Shown: piece by piece, positions 21,900 to 33,457 of the stretch
Numbering within the stretch: the first letter of the stretch is position 1
Layout: the number at the start of each line of letters is the position of its first letter
From: Spongilla lacustris
Taxonomy: Eukaryota > Porifera > Demospongiae > Spongillida > Spongillidae
Length of the DNA: 64,000 nt
Assembly: GCA_949361645.1 (NCBI GenBank)
Contig: OX442416.1
Span: 3,216,146-3,280,145, forward strand
Direction: 5' to 3'
The notes under the pieces: generated by a model
Database searches by the model: none
Told to the model about the DNA's origin: nothing
Seen by the model: only the letters and a program-made list of their open reading frames with translations
Translations under genes and position numbers: made by a program

Positions 21900-24800
21900 A
21901 ATGTAACGTGAGCTTCTAGCTGTGAGTGTTATTAAGGTTAAAGGTAGTCTCTGCAAAAAAATACACCTGCAGGTTTAGATGATGGCAAGGGTTGCAGTTT
22001 TAAAGAAAAGTGGGTACGAGCCTTACAGATCATAGTGTGTGCTGTTGCTTAATTATGTGTCACCACCGATCTCTTTAACAAATTCTCGTAGTTATGTTAG
22101 ACTTTATTCAAAGCTAATGTTGCAAGCTTCCTACAAAGTTTTAGATAATTTGTTTTTCTAAAGAGAAGGTGTGTGTTACTTTCAATGTTCATCCCAGATC
22201 ATTTATTGTTGCTGCTTGTGTATGGATGGCTCTCTTCTTTTTAAACAGACAGTTGTGATATGAGTGGGTGCTTTTGTTGCTAATGTTACAAGCCACCAGA
22301 CAGGTTTTGAATGATTGAATTTACGAGCAGTGTCACTGTATCCCATTGCGAGCAGGCCTGTTAGCTAGTTCCCAGATCATGGTGTGCCTAAATTGGGATT
22401 AGATGAATTTTGAAGACAGCTGTTTTAAGTGAGGTGTGCGTGCATTATGTTCGGAGCCTTTCTAGCTGTGTTAACTGTGGCCTTTGCATAGACTCTCTGG
22501 TTTTTTTTTATGTGAGGGTGTGCTTAACTGTCTAATGTTGACCAGTAAGGATTGGGTAGTTTCCAGATCATAATGTGCTTTAGTATTTAAATGAGTCATG
22601 TTTCTATGTTAGGGGCCAATGCTTTCATTTAAGAGTATCAGCTGATATGTAAAGCCTCGAGCTATGTTTTAGAAAATAGTGCCGTTAGAGTTTGAGCTTG
22701 ATCATAAAGCTATGAGTTTCTTAGCAGATCACAATCCTGTATGTCTTAAAGTGAGCATCATGTTTTGGGCCTTGCTGTTAGCTACATGTAGTTCCCAGTT
22801 TATGATGTACATTACTGTTGCTTATGTATCAGCCTTAGGAGACTCCTGTTGTGGTGTAGCAAGCTTACAGCTAGGTTTTAGATGGTTAGATGTACGTGTG
22901 GTGACATGTCTGCTTTAAGAGACTCAAGTGTAATGTGTGCCTAGAAAGCTTTGTGTTCTTGAAAATGTTTGTTAAAGCTACAAATTACACCTGTAGGAAC
23001 TTGAGTTTAAGAGAGTGCATGTGCTAAGTATCGGTACTCCTGAGGGTGTCCATTAGTTTCATACCATCCAGTAATGTATTTGCACACAAAATGATTGTGC
23101 AAGTATGTGTTTTTAGAGAGGTGTGTTTGTGATTGAGCCCTGTAGCTCTAGCTAGTTCAATATCATAGTTTGTTGTGGCATATGTATTACTCGCTTATTT
23201 AAGTGAAATCTCATGTTTTTATTCATGGTGTTTCATAGGAAACTGCCATTTTAAGAGAACTGGGTAATGCATCATTGTTGCACGTTCCCAGGTCAGATGG
23301 TGCTGTTGTTTAAAGCATGGGTAAGCTCTCATCTCTAGGAGATACCTGTTGTGATTTGAAGAATTGCTTTCATGTTGCAAGTGGGTTTGTGATGTGGATT
23401 TAAGAGTGGTGTTATCACCACATTGTGAGCAATTGTGTGTCAAATTAGTGGTAGAATCATTGCTTTAATTAAGAGACTCCTAGGAAAATCTCTATGTTAT
23501 AAATGAGGGAGTGCTGTAATTCAAAATGTAATAGTATAGGCTTCTTTGTTATTGCACAATAAGTAAAACGTTTGAGAGAGTTGTACTTGCATTGTGATAA
23601 GAGCCTCTAAGCTAGTTCCAGGTCATAGTGTGTAATTGTTGTTCTTTAAATTATGGTAACTCTTTACTTTTTAAGGTGTTCTAAAACTTAAGTCCTCCAG
23701 TAAGGTTTAAAATGTTTGGGAAGTCAGCTGTACATCTTAAGAAAGCATCGTGTTTTGAGCCTAACTGTTAGCAACATGTCTACAGATCTTGGATCATAAT
23801 ATGTGCCAAATGAATTTTCTTTGTTATTTTTGTATGGTTGGGATCTTCTTTCATTTTACCGATAATGTTATAATATAAACCGCCAGCAATGGTTGGATTT
23901 TCATTGTATCATGTTGCAAGCCTGTTAGCTAGTTCCCAGATCATGGTGTGCTTAACTTGAGTAAGAATAGATGCATCTGATTTTTAAAATGTGATTTCAT
24001 TTTATGGCATTCAGCATGTGTGCATGCTGTAGAAATATTGCTAAGGGTATAAAATCAATCGATGAATCAACTAAAAAATCCTCTTGTGTTAAACAAGTAA
24101 TGTTGTGGGTTTGTTATTCTCGGAAAGGAATTTACATGATTGTGAAGATCAGTTTTATGAGAGGTGTACATTGTGAGCCTCTTAGCTAGTTTCCAAATGA
24201 CGATTTATGCTGGTTTAGGCTCTCTTATTTAAACGTTATGGTAGGGAGGTAGTTTATTTATTTCTGACTATAAACAAATGGGCCAGCTACTGTTAGGTGA
24301 GAAGTCAGCTGCTGTTTGTAGAGAAGGTATGATCATGTTGCATAGCCACTTTCTTCTTTAAGAGACTACTGTAATGTGGGGGAATGCTTACATTTCAAAG
24401 CATCTAGTGGTCTTGCAGGTTTGGATGATTGGTTTTAAGAAAGTGTGTTTCTTTTTGTTGTGATTTCAGTTCATGTCTCTATGTGTACATAAATATATGT
24501 GGAAGCTATGATTTAGAAGAGACTCTTGTTGTTTGTTAAAAAGCTAGTTTGATGTAATATTTGCTTAGAAAAACTGCAATTGTGACCAGACTAAGTTTCA
24601 TGCTATTGGGTATTCAAAAAGTGTTTATGAACTCATGTTAGGTCAGAACAGGTGCAATAGCATCCTTTGATGTTACATTGCCAGCGCAGTATAGACTCAG
24701 ATAGGGAAGAATGCTGTTTCTAAAAGAGAGGTGTGCTCTGCATCATTGTTAGATCACATTGTGTGTTGGTGCTTATGCATGAGTACATGATCCTAAGGGA

Positions 24801-24950
24801 ACCAGTTGTAATGTGAATACGTGCTTAACATGAAATAAAACCTCCAGGTCTAGATTTTTGGATGATGGAAAATTATTATCCTACATGTATTAGAGGTGGT
24901 GAATTTATTTCAATGTTGTTTTTGTGAGCTTCTAGCTATGCATGGTCTGC
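21900..24950 (+). repeat. Degenerate ~180-bp tandem units, left arm
   Basis: A box like AGCTAGTTCCCAGATCATGG (with TGTGCT after it) recurs near 22035, 22193, 22370, 22562, 22793, 23152, 23288, 23620, 23785, 23932, 24190 and 24752. Between boxes the order is GAGACTCCTGTTG, then GTGCTTTCATTTA, then GCCTCCAG, then GGTTTTAGATG, then TTAAGAGAGTGTG. Typical spacing is 140-230 bp, with gaps where a box has decayed. This is satellite-like architecture with heavy divergence between units. Confidence 0.7.
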
Positions 24951-25054
24951 TCAAAAGATTACTGCATAACACGATACTTTCAATATGCACATACAACAAG
25001 TACGCACCATACATTGTCACTTTAATTATAAATGCCCAACTGAAGTCCTTGAAT

Positions 25055-26106
25055 TTATATAAGTTTTCTAGCATTTTCCACTACTTTTAAAGTGGCATTG
25101 TGCACCATCCTAGCTGGGATGGCTTGGATTGCATTCTCAATTGCCATCCTCAATTCCCTCAATGTGTCCAACTGTTGTCTGTAGACTTGATCCCTAAGAT
25201 AGCCCCATAGCCAAAAGTCCAAGGGTGATAGGTCTGGACTTCTTGCTGGCCATGGTATAGGTCCAGCTCTTCCCATCCATCTCGCTTTGAATGTATGGTC
25301 CAACCATCTCCGAGCAACTTTTGGAGTAGTGTGCTGATGCTCCATCTTGTTGGAAACAAACAAGATCGATCTTGTCCCCCATCAATGCTCTGAGAGCTGG
25401 CCACACACTTCTCTTCAGCAGATTTAGATAGACATCCCCAGTCACTGAACTATCAAAGAAAAATGGACCAATGATATTGTCCTTGATGAGACCCACCCAC
25501 AACATCACCCCAGCTTTTTTCTGAATGTCTCTCTCAATATAGACATGGGGGTTCTGGGTGATGGCATTGTGCCGGTACAGTTCCATTAAGATGAAAAATG
25601 GCCTCATCAGTCCAGAGGATATAGTCTGGGTATGTGAAGTCCAGCATGACTGCATCAAGGAAATCCTCAGCCCACTTTACCCTCTTGGCAGCATCAGGTG
25701 CTTTTAAAGCCTGTACTGCAGGAGAATGGTATGCCTTCATGTGGAGGTCCTTCTTCAACATCTTCTGTGTGCTTGACCTCTTGAGCCTTGTGTGAGCTTG
25801 AATGCGCCGTGTACTGACATGGGGATTCCTCTGTATGCACTGAGCAAGGATGTTAACATTGACTTGCACTCTAACATACTTCTTCCTTCCACAATGCTGC
25901 TTAAGTCTGTTTTCCATGGTCCCATGCTCCTCAAATTTAGATACCAACCTAAGCACAGTGCTTCGGCACAAAGTTGTGTAGGCTGGGTAGTCCCTCCTGA
26001 ACCTGCTTACTGTGAGGTTGGCATTTTTTCCACTCTCATAGTAGAGCCTTACTATTGCAGCTCTTTGCTCTACTGTCAGTCGATGGGCTCTTGCTGCTCG
26101 AGGCAA
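25055..26106 (-). pseudogene. Mariner-like (DD41D-type) transposase, frameshifted
   Basis: Three overlapping minus frames (26106-25534, 25658-25194, 25363-25055) make up one ~340-residue IS630/Tc1/mariner transposase. An N-terminal HTH (RLTVEQRAAIVRLYYESGKN) leads to catalytic blocks WTDEAIFHLNG, CFQQDGASAH and PARSPDLSPLDFWLWG. With the second frameshift discounted, 41 residues separate the second and third Asp, fitting a DD41D-type mariner. Two single-base frameshifts, near 25590 and 25320, and the lack of an in-frame ATG (the frame opens at a TTG) indicate that it is dead. By family, this enzyme cuts and pastes DNA at TA sites. Confidence 0.85.
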
Positions 26107-26139
26107 TCTTCACAGTCATGTGCACACAAAGGAGCTGCA

Positions 26140-26310
26140 CCATTTTTATACTTTATTGGATAGTCTAATTGGTCTCCAAATGCTGCATTCTATTGGTCAA
26201 CTATCCCTGCTTTTCGGCTATTGGTCAACTACCCCTGCATTTCTATTGGTTAAAAATCCCTGAATTTCTATTGGTGAACTATCCCTGCATTTCTATTGGT
26301 TATATTAGTG
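26140..26310 (-). promoter_or_regulatory. TATA box and repeated CCAAT boxes upstream of transposase
   Basis: On the minus strand a TATAAAAATGG lies at about 26145-26155, some 40-50 bp before the transposase frame. Beyond it, a ~33-bp unit containing CCAAT (ATTGG on the plus strand, with TCAACTATCCCTGC) is repeated about five times to 26310. This looks like a duplicated promoter element of the transposon. Confidence 0.5.
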
Positions 26311-27399
26311 CTTTTCACCAATCATCATAGAGCTCGAGCTTGTAAAGTGATCCTTTAATCTTTTTCTGAAACTAACAAACAAAAAAAAAAGCTCTGTAAG
26401 TTTTCAAAGTGCTTTAAAAACAGGTTTAAGGTGTCATTTACATGGAAGCATACCCTGGTCTACGAATTTAACATGGGGGGGGGGGGGACAAAACTAAAAA
26501 GGCAAATCTTATATCATTACATGCACACCAAAACTGAAAATCAAATGCGGGTTTTTAATTTTAAAAAGGCTCTGCAGAGCCCTTAAAAAAACCCCAATAA
26601 TCTTAATGTACAGGGTTAAAGTTAAATGCCTCCAGCTACCCCCCAGATGATTTGAAGGCTGATGATTGAAGTTCATGTTGTGTGCTCTGCTTTGTTGTTA
26701 AGTCAAATTGTGCTTTAATTCCATAGAAGATGATTTTTCGTGCTGTTTTAAGTATTATTTTTTAAAGTCATGTTGATGTTTTCTCCTATTGGTGTATGTG
26801 CAGTGCAGTGCACTATTTGGCCTCTTACATGTTAGAAGCATTTTACAAACATGCAGGCACTAATTACATTCATAGTGACTACGTTTTATATGAATTTGAT
26901 TTGCATTGTTACTTCTTGTGAGAGATGTTACTGATATGATTTCACACATCTGTCAAGTTTACTCAGCAAGGGCAAGGTACATGTACATGATATGTACATG
27001 TACATGATATTGAAGGTTGGGTGTCCATTCGAATTCACTGAATGTAGTGTCCTGGTTATGTATAGCTTACAGCTATAGTCTGCATATGAAGATATGCGCA
27101 ATGTATGGGGAAGAACTTATGTTTTTAAGAGAGGTATGCTTTGCATGATGATGTCCCAGGTAATAGTGCTTGTATGGGTGAAGTGTATGGGTTTAACATA
27201 GCATAATGTAACAACACACAAGATGACTGATCATTCTGTTTGCTTAAAAATGTGCTTTCATTGAAGGTGTAAGTTGAGCTTCTAATATGTACATCGGTTT
27301 AGTTCATACATGTTATAAGCAAGCACAATCACACATAACAACGAAGTTGCAAGTACTTTAGCACACTATGACCTGAAAACTGATTTAAGGTGGATCCTC

Positions 27400-30300
27400 A
27401 CAACATGTTGCATTAGAAATCTACATGTACATGTAGCTGGAGGCTTGCAACTTTTAAATGAAAGCACAAAATTGAACTTTTATAATTACTACCTCTAACC
27501 TTACGTGTTAAATACACACAGTAACACAGCTCTATGCTCACAACATTTTAAATGAAAGCAAACATTAACTTAACACAGAAAATTGTTCAAATTACATTAC
27601 TGGATGGTGTCTTAAAAATGGAATCTACAGGTGTATTTTTTTAGCAGAGACTACCTCTAACCTTACTTTTAATAGTTATAACTAACACAGCTATAGGCTC
27701 TTTCAATACAATCACACCCTCATTTTACACAGGTTTTTGTACCTCAAAAGCATGCACAATACTTTTGCCGACATTACTGGATACTGATATACATTTACAC
27801 ATGCACAATGTCCTGGGAGCTTAGGTATGTGGCTCACAACATCCCTCTATTTAATCTCAAGTTCGTACGAGTGTACATGTAACTTGTACCTTTAACCTTA
27901 CTTTAAAACCCATGAATCATTTAACACAAACAAAACACTATTTGAAGCACACATAACACCTTAGTCTCTTTACAGCTAAAAGGCTCTGCATTAAATCTTA
28001 TACAAGGACATGCACCACTCAGACATATAAATCCTATAGCTGGAGGTTTGCAATAGTATTTTAAACCAAAATACTTACTCCAATCTCAATAGGATTTCTT
28101 AAAGCTGACAGATAAGCAACATATTATGATCTGGAAAATACATGTTGCTAATATCAGGCTCAAAACATGATGCTCTCTAGCTATAGACGTATAGCTGACT
28201 TCCCAAATGCTTTATGCTGGAACAGCAATTTTCCCATCACCTTAAATTTACAACCTTCAAATTCACATTTAATGACGTAACACGCAAGCTGAATCTGTTT
28301 TAACACAGAGTTTTTCATACAAGTCTATTAAATCAGTGATCCTGTTTTGCTAATAATGTGGTGCCAAGCATCACAAAAGCTACTTATAACATTACTCGAT
28401 ACTAAAGCAATTCTTCAAACCACAACAGGTCCATAAGCAGTATAAATTGTGACTTGCAGGTAACTAGGTATAATCATGAGACTTAGAGCGTACCCATGCT
28501 CTCTTGAGACATGCAGCTGACTTTCCAAACATTTTAAACCTTGCTGGAGACTGCAGTAAGCTTTAGAACACCTCAACATAACAACAAGTGATTGTTAAAG
28601 CAAGGGGTCACCATGCATGCATAATTAAAGAACAACACTTACATGCATTGATCTGGAATTACAACAATTTTTTTTTTTAACAAATAAAGTTTTTAACTTT
28701 TAGTAACAAGCCTGCACCATTAGATTTTGAATGAAAGCACTCCCTCATTTAACATAGAGCATTTCCGTGCAGTCTCATATAGCAGTGATTCTATCACTAC
28801 TTTGGCACACAATTGCTCACAACATGGTGTTATTACACCACTCTTAAATCCAAGCATCACAAAAGCACTTGCAACACTAATCACAACAGGCATGCTTAAG
28901 CAGCACCACAGATTGTTAGCTGTAAGACTCATAACTTGATTAAGCACAACCTATCTTAAAAACAGCACTTGTTGCTCCACGACATAGCTGGAGGCTTGAC
29001 AGATGAGCTGATGCTCTAATATAAAAGCATCGACTGAAAGCACTTAAATGCATGTATGAGACAGCCTAATACCAGTACACATTATAATCTCAGAACAAGT
29101 TTAGGTGCTTAGAAGGGATCGATGGATTCATATCTACTCAATCACCTAATGCATTGTAACATTAGACAATTAGCACAACCTCACTAAAAGTAACACTTAA
29201 AGCAGAGGGTCTATATCCATAAGCACCAGTTAGAACACTGCACATTATGATACGAAAATAGCTATATTTAAATTTAAAAACTCACAATTTGTTGCAAGCA
29301 AACCTGTCCTAAAACAGTTCTCTTCATTGAAACCCCAACCTATAGACCCGGGAACTACAATGACACTACTTTTAAATTCAAGCTATGGAACCTGTAGCTG
29401 TTGACTTGTGATATTTTGTAATGAAAGTACCCCTCAAATCACAACAGGCTTGTCTGAGTTGTCAGACTCATGATGCAACGCACACCTTTCAAACATTCCC
29501 CAGCATATACAGGTGTATTTTTAAGCAGAGACTACATGTACATGTACTTTTAATAGCACACAGATAGAAGCTCAGATTGTTACATTTTCAATGAAAGCAC
29601 ACCTCATTTAACACAGTGGTTTACAAACCTTAACAATCATTACTTTACTAAAAGCACACACTCACATAACGACCTAGTACTGATACTTAGCACATGCACA
29701 ATGTCAGTGGGAACTTAGGTAAGTGGCTCACAACGTCCCTCTCTTAAACCAATAAATCTAAAGTTCCTACAGAATGAATCACTTAACACAAAAATAAGGT
29801 TTTTATAATAAACACCCAGGCTAAAAATAAAATAAAATACAAGCTAAAAGGGTCACAACAACTGTCAAAGACATGCACCAAACTTTCATTCGAACTTCTA
29901 AAACCTAGGCTTGCAACATTAGTGGAAACTTTTAAATGAAATCACTCCTTCACATCTCAACTGGAGTCTCCTTACGCTCATACACAGCAACGGCACATAG
30001 TTTCTAACAGCTAGGCTCAAAACATGATGCTCTCTTAAGACGTACAGCTGCCTTCCCAAACATTTTAAACCTTACTGGAGGTTGTAAGCATTAGAACACC
30101 TTAAAAAGTAAAGAGTTAACATAATCAAAGAACAACAATTACACACTATGACCTGGAACTAGCTTAGAGGCTCACATCACAATGCAAGTACAACTCTCTT
30201 AAAACAGCAAACATTTTACTTTTAGTGCAATAACAAACAAAGAAGCCTATACTATTACATTAAAGCACTCCTTAATTTATAACATAAAGCTTTTCCTAGC

Positions 30301-31243
30301 AGTCTCTTAAAGCAATGATTCTACCACTAATTCGACACACAATTGCTCACAATGTGAATAACAATAACATCACTCTTAAATTCACATCACAATCCCACTT
30401 GCAACCTGAAAGCAATTCTTCAAATCACAACAGGTGTCTCCTAGAGATGAGAGCTTACCCATGCTTTAAACAACAGCAACATTTGTGATCTGGTAACTAG
30501 CTATAAGACTCATAAATTTATTAAGCATAACTAAAAAACAGCACTCTTCCCATGAAATCAATCCTAAACATAGCTGGCTTGACAAATGAGCTGATGCTCT
30601 AAAATAAAAGCATCGGCTCATAGCATTAAAAATGATGACTCACTTAAATACATGTACGAGAGAGCTCTTCCCTAAATTCGAATCAGTACACAGAACTAGC
30701 GTAGGTGAGCACTGAAAAAAGATCAATGGACTCATCTCTACTCAATATCATCTAATGGGTTGCAACATTACACAGTTAAGCACACCCTTAGAAGAAGTAA
30801 CCCTTAATGCCAGGAGTCTATTTCCAGAAGCAGCAGTTAGCACACATTATGATGCGGAAAAAAATGGCTATAAAAAAAGCAACTTGTTGCAAGCAAACCT
30901 GTCCTAAAATCCCAACTTAGACCATGGAACTAAAATGACACCGCTCTTAAATCCAAGCATTGGAAACCTAGCTGATATTTAATGAAAGCACTCCTCAAAT
31001 CACAGCAGGTTCATCTGAGTTATGCAAAGCACACCCTTCTTTAATACAGGTATATTTTTAAGCAGAGTTTGTCATTTGTACCTGGAACCATACTTTTAAT
31101 AACACACAGATAAAAGCTCACATCATTATATTTTCCATTAAAGCATACCTCATTTATCACAGTCGTTTACATACCTCAACAGCATCCATAATCATTAATT
31201 TACTGGAGAAGTATTAAAACCACGCAATACACATTCACAAACT

Positions 31244-31274
<31 letters not shown>

Positions 31275-32700
31275 ATAAAAAGAAAAACATACATGTTGGT
31301 CCACAATGACCTGGGAACGTGCAAAAATGATGCATTACCCAGTTCTCTTAAAATGGCAGTTTCCTATGAAACACCATGAATAAAAACATGAGATTTCACT
31401 TAAATAAGCGAGTAATACATATGCCACAACAAACTATGATATTGAACTAGCTAGAGCTACAGGGCTCAATCACAAACACACCTCTCTAAAAACACATACT
31501 TCAACAGCATGCACAATCATTTTGTGTGCAAATACATTACTGGATGGTATGAAACTAATGGACACCCTCAGGAGTACCGATACTTAGCACATGCACTCTC
31601 TTAAACTCAAGTTCCTACAGGTGTAATTTGTAGCTTTAACAAACATTTTCAAGAACACAAAGCTTTCTAGGCACACATTACACTTGAGTCTCTTAAAGCA
31701 GACATGTCACCACACGTACATCTAACCATCTAAAACCTAGCTGTAAGCTTGCTACACCACAACAGGAGTCTAATACATAAGCAACAGCAATGTACATCAT
31801 AAACTGGGAACTACATGTAGCTAACAGCAAGGCCCTAAACATGATGCTCACTTTAAGACATACAGGATTGTGATCTGCTAAGAAACTCATAGCTTTATGA
31901 ATTGAAATTCAAGCTCAAACTCTAATGGCACTATTTTCTAAAACATAGCTCGAGGCTTTACATATCAGCTGATACTCTTAAATGAAAGCATTGGCCCCTA
32001 ACATAGAAACATGACTCATTTTAATACTAAAGCACATTATGATCTGGAAACTAGCTACAACCCTACCCAATCCTTACTTGTCAACATTAGACAGTTAAGC
32101 ACACCCTCACATAAAAAAAAACCAGAGAGTCTATGCAAAGGCCACAGTTAACACAGCTAGAAAGGCTCCGAACATAATGCAAGCACACCTCACCTAAAAC
32201 AGCTGTCTTCAAAATTCATCTAATCCCAATTTAGGCACACCATGATCTGGGAACTAGCTAACAGGCCTGCTCGCAATGGGATACAGTGACACTGCTCGTA
32301 AATTCAATCATTCAAAACCTGTCTGGTGGCTTGTAACATTAGCAACAAAAGCACCCACTCATATCACAACTGTCTGTTTAAAAAGAAGAGAGCCATCCAT
32401 ACACAAGCAGCAACAATAAAAAAGATCTGGGATGAACATTGAAAGTAACGCACACCTTCTCTTTAGAAAAACAAATTATCTAAAACTTTGCTGGAGGTAT
32501 GCAACATTAGCTTTGAATAAAGTCTAACATAACTACGAGAATTTGTAAAGAGATCGGTGGTGACACATAATTAAGCAACAGCACACACTATGATCTGTAA
32601 GGCTCGTACCCACTTTTCTTTAAAACTGCAACCCTTGCCATCATCTAAACCTGCAGGTGTATTTTTTTGCAGAGACTACCTTTAACCTTAATAACACGCA
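27400..32700 (-). repeat. Right-arm units in a ~1.6-kb higher-order repeat
   Basis: The same ~180-bp unit appears in reverse orientation. Distinct markers recur at long intervals. GCTGATGCTCT-type is at 28995, 30590 and 31968; GATCGATGGATTCAT-type is at 29120 and 30720, with a relative near 32060. CAGGTGTATTTTT then GCAGAGACTACC is at 27620, 29505, 31045 and 32660. GGCTCAAAACATGATGCTCT is at 28150 and 30010, with a relative at 31820. The spacing of 1.4-1.9 kb implies a higher-order unit of about eight or nine monomers. Confidence 0.65.
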
Positions 32701-33457
32701 CAGCTAGAAGCTCACGTTACATTATAAATGAAAGCACCCCCTTATTAGATTTACAAAGCAAATACCTAGCTTAACAGCATGCACAATTAATCACTTTACT
32801 GCATGGAGGCTTGAATGCTCTCTGACCCTTCACATATGTATGACATGAGGCTTTCGATCCTTACAGTATCAAATGGCACTTCACATAACACAAAGTACCC
32901 ATACGTATCATTGGTTTGGCTCCACGGGATCTTAGCTACGTAGCTAGCTAAGAGACAAAATCAGATATGCGCACAAATTACTGGTACTGTGTGCTGCTTG
33001 GATGCGATGCTGCTGTAGGCTATTAGCTCCGAGAGAGCTGTAATCTTTTTAGATTTGATTTTTGCGTGTGTAATAACACACGCGTGTATACACGTGTGTG
33101 TCTCCGTTTCCTAACTCACAGAATGGCATTGCATGTCAAATTCTTATCAGCCCGTAGTAGTGTCTGTCTGTACGATTGTGCTAATTGGTGCGCACCACAT
33201 TGGATGTAAACATGTAATTAGCTCGTAACACCCACGTAGAAGGTGGGGCATTGCTTTTTTTTTTTTTTAAAGATCCGCCTCCGAATTGTATCACGTGACT
33301 GAGACTGCTCATTTAATCGCGAAATAAGTCTCGGGACGAGGTCGCGTGCGCATGCGTACGCGAAGAGAAATAAGTAGTGGGTCGTAGTTTTAGTTGTGAA
33401 TGTGAAAAAAATCCAATATTTTGAACGAAGCTTCACAATCGATATGTGAACACATAC

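Larger units (their letters stand above)
24960..26630 (-). mobile_element. Insertion carrying a mariner-like transposase, left arm only
   Basis: The ~180-bp unit pattern stops near 24950 and resumes near 26630. Between lie the transposase, its upstream CCAAT-repeat region and A/T and G tracts. Nothing equivalent is present in the right arm. I could not define terminal inverted repeats or a TA duplication, so the bounds are approximate. Confidence 0.5.
21163..33457. repeat. Giant 12.3-kb palindrome built of satellite-like repeats
   Basis: The left arm begins GTATGTGTTCACATATCG (21163) and the right arm ends with its exact complement at 33457. Symmetry is continuous for the outer ~2.1 kb (21163-23300 against 31306-33457), with about 1 mismatch per 100 bp in the parts I compared. 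Examples are the segments with GGTGCGCACCAATTAGCACA and GCGTACGCATGCGCACGCGA. Further in, matches persist but with indels: 23297-23567 pairs with about 30220-30480, so the right arm has ~800 bp extra. The repeat unit flips orientation near 27290, almost exactly the midpoint. Transcribed coding genes are absent; matching small ORFs such as 22679-22918 and 31693-31890 are the same sequence read in both arms. It resembles foldback transposons (FB, Galileo) in plan, but no known ends or target duplication are seen. Confidence 0.85.

Noticed and set aside
22679..22918. 79-codon ORF also present in the opposite palindrome arm (31693-31890)
   Set aside because: Its conservation follows from arm identity; it spans repeat units and has an indel between copies that is not codon-preserving in pattern.
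21163..33457. The giant palindrome as an assembly artefact
   Set aside because: The arms differ by ~1% outside and much more inside, one arm has an 800-bp surplus and the other a transposon insertion; a copied contig would be identical. Long reads are still needed.
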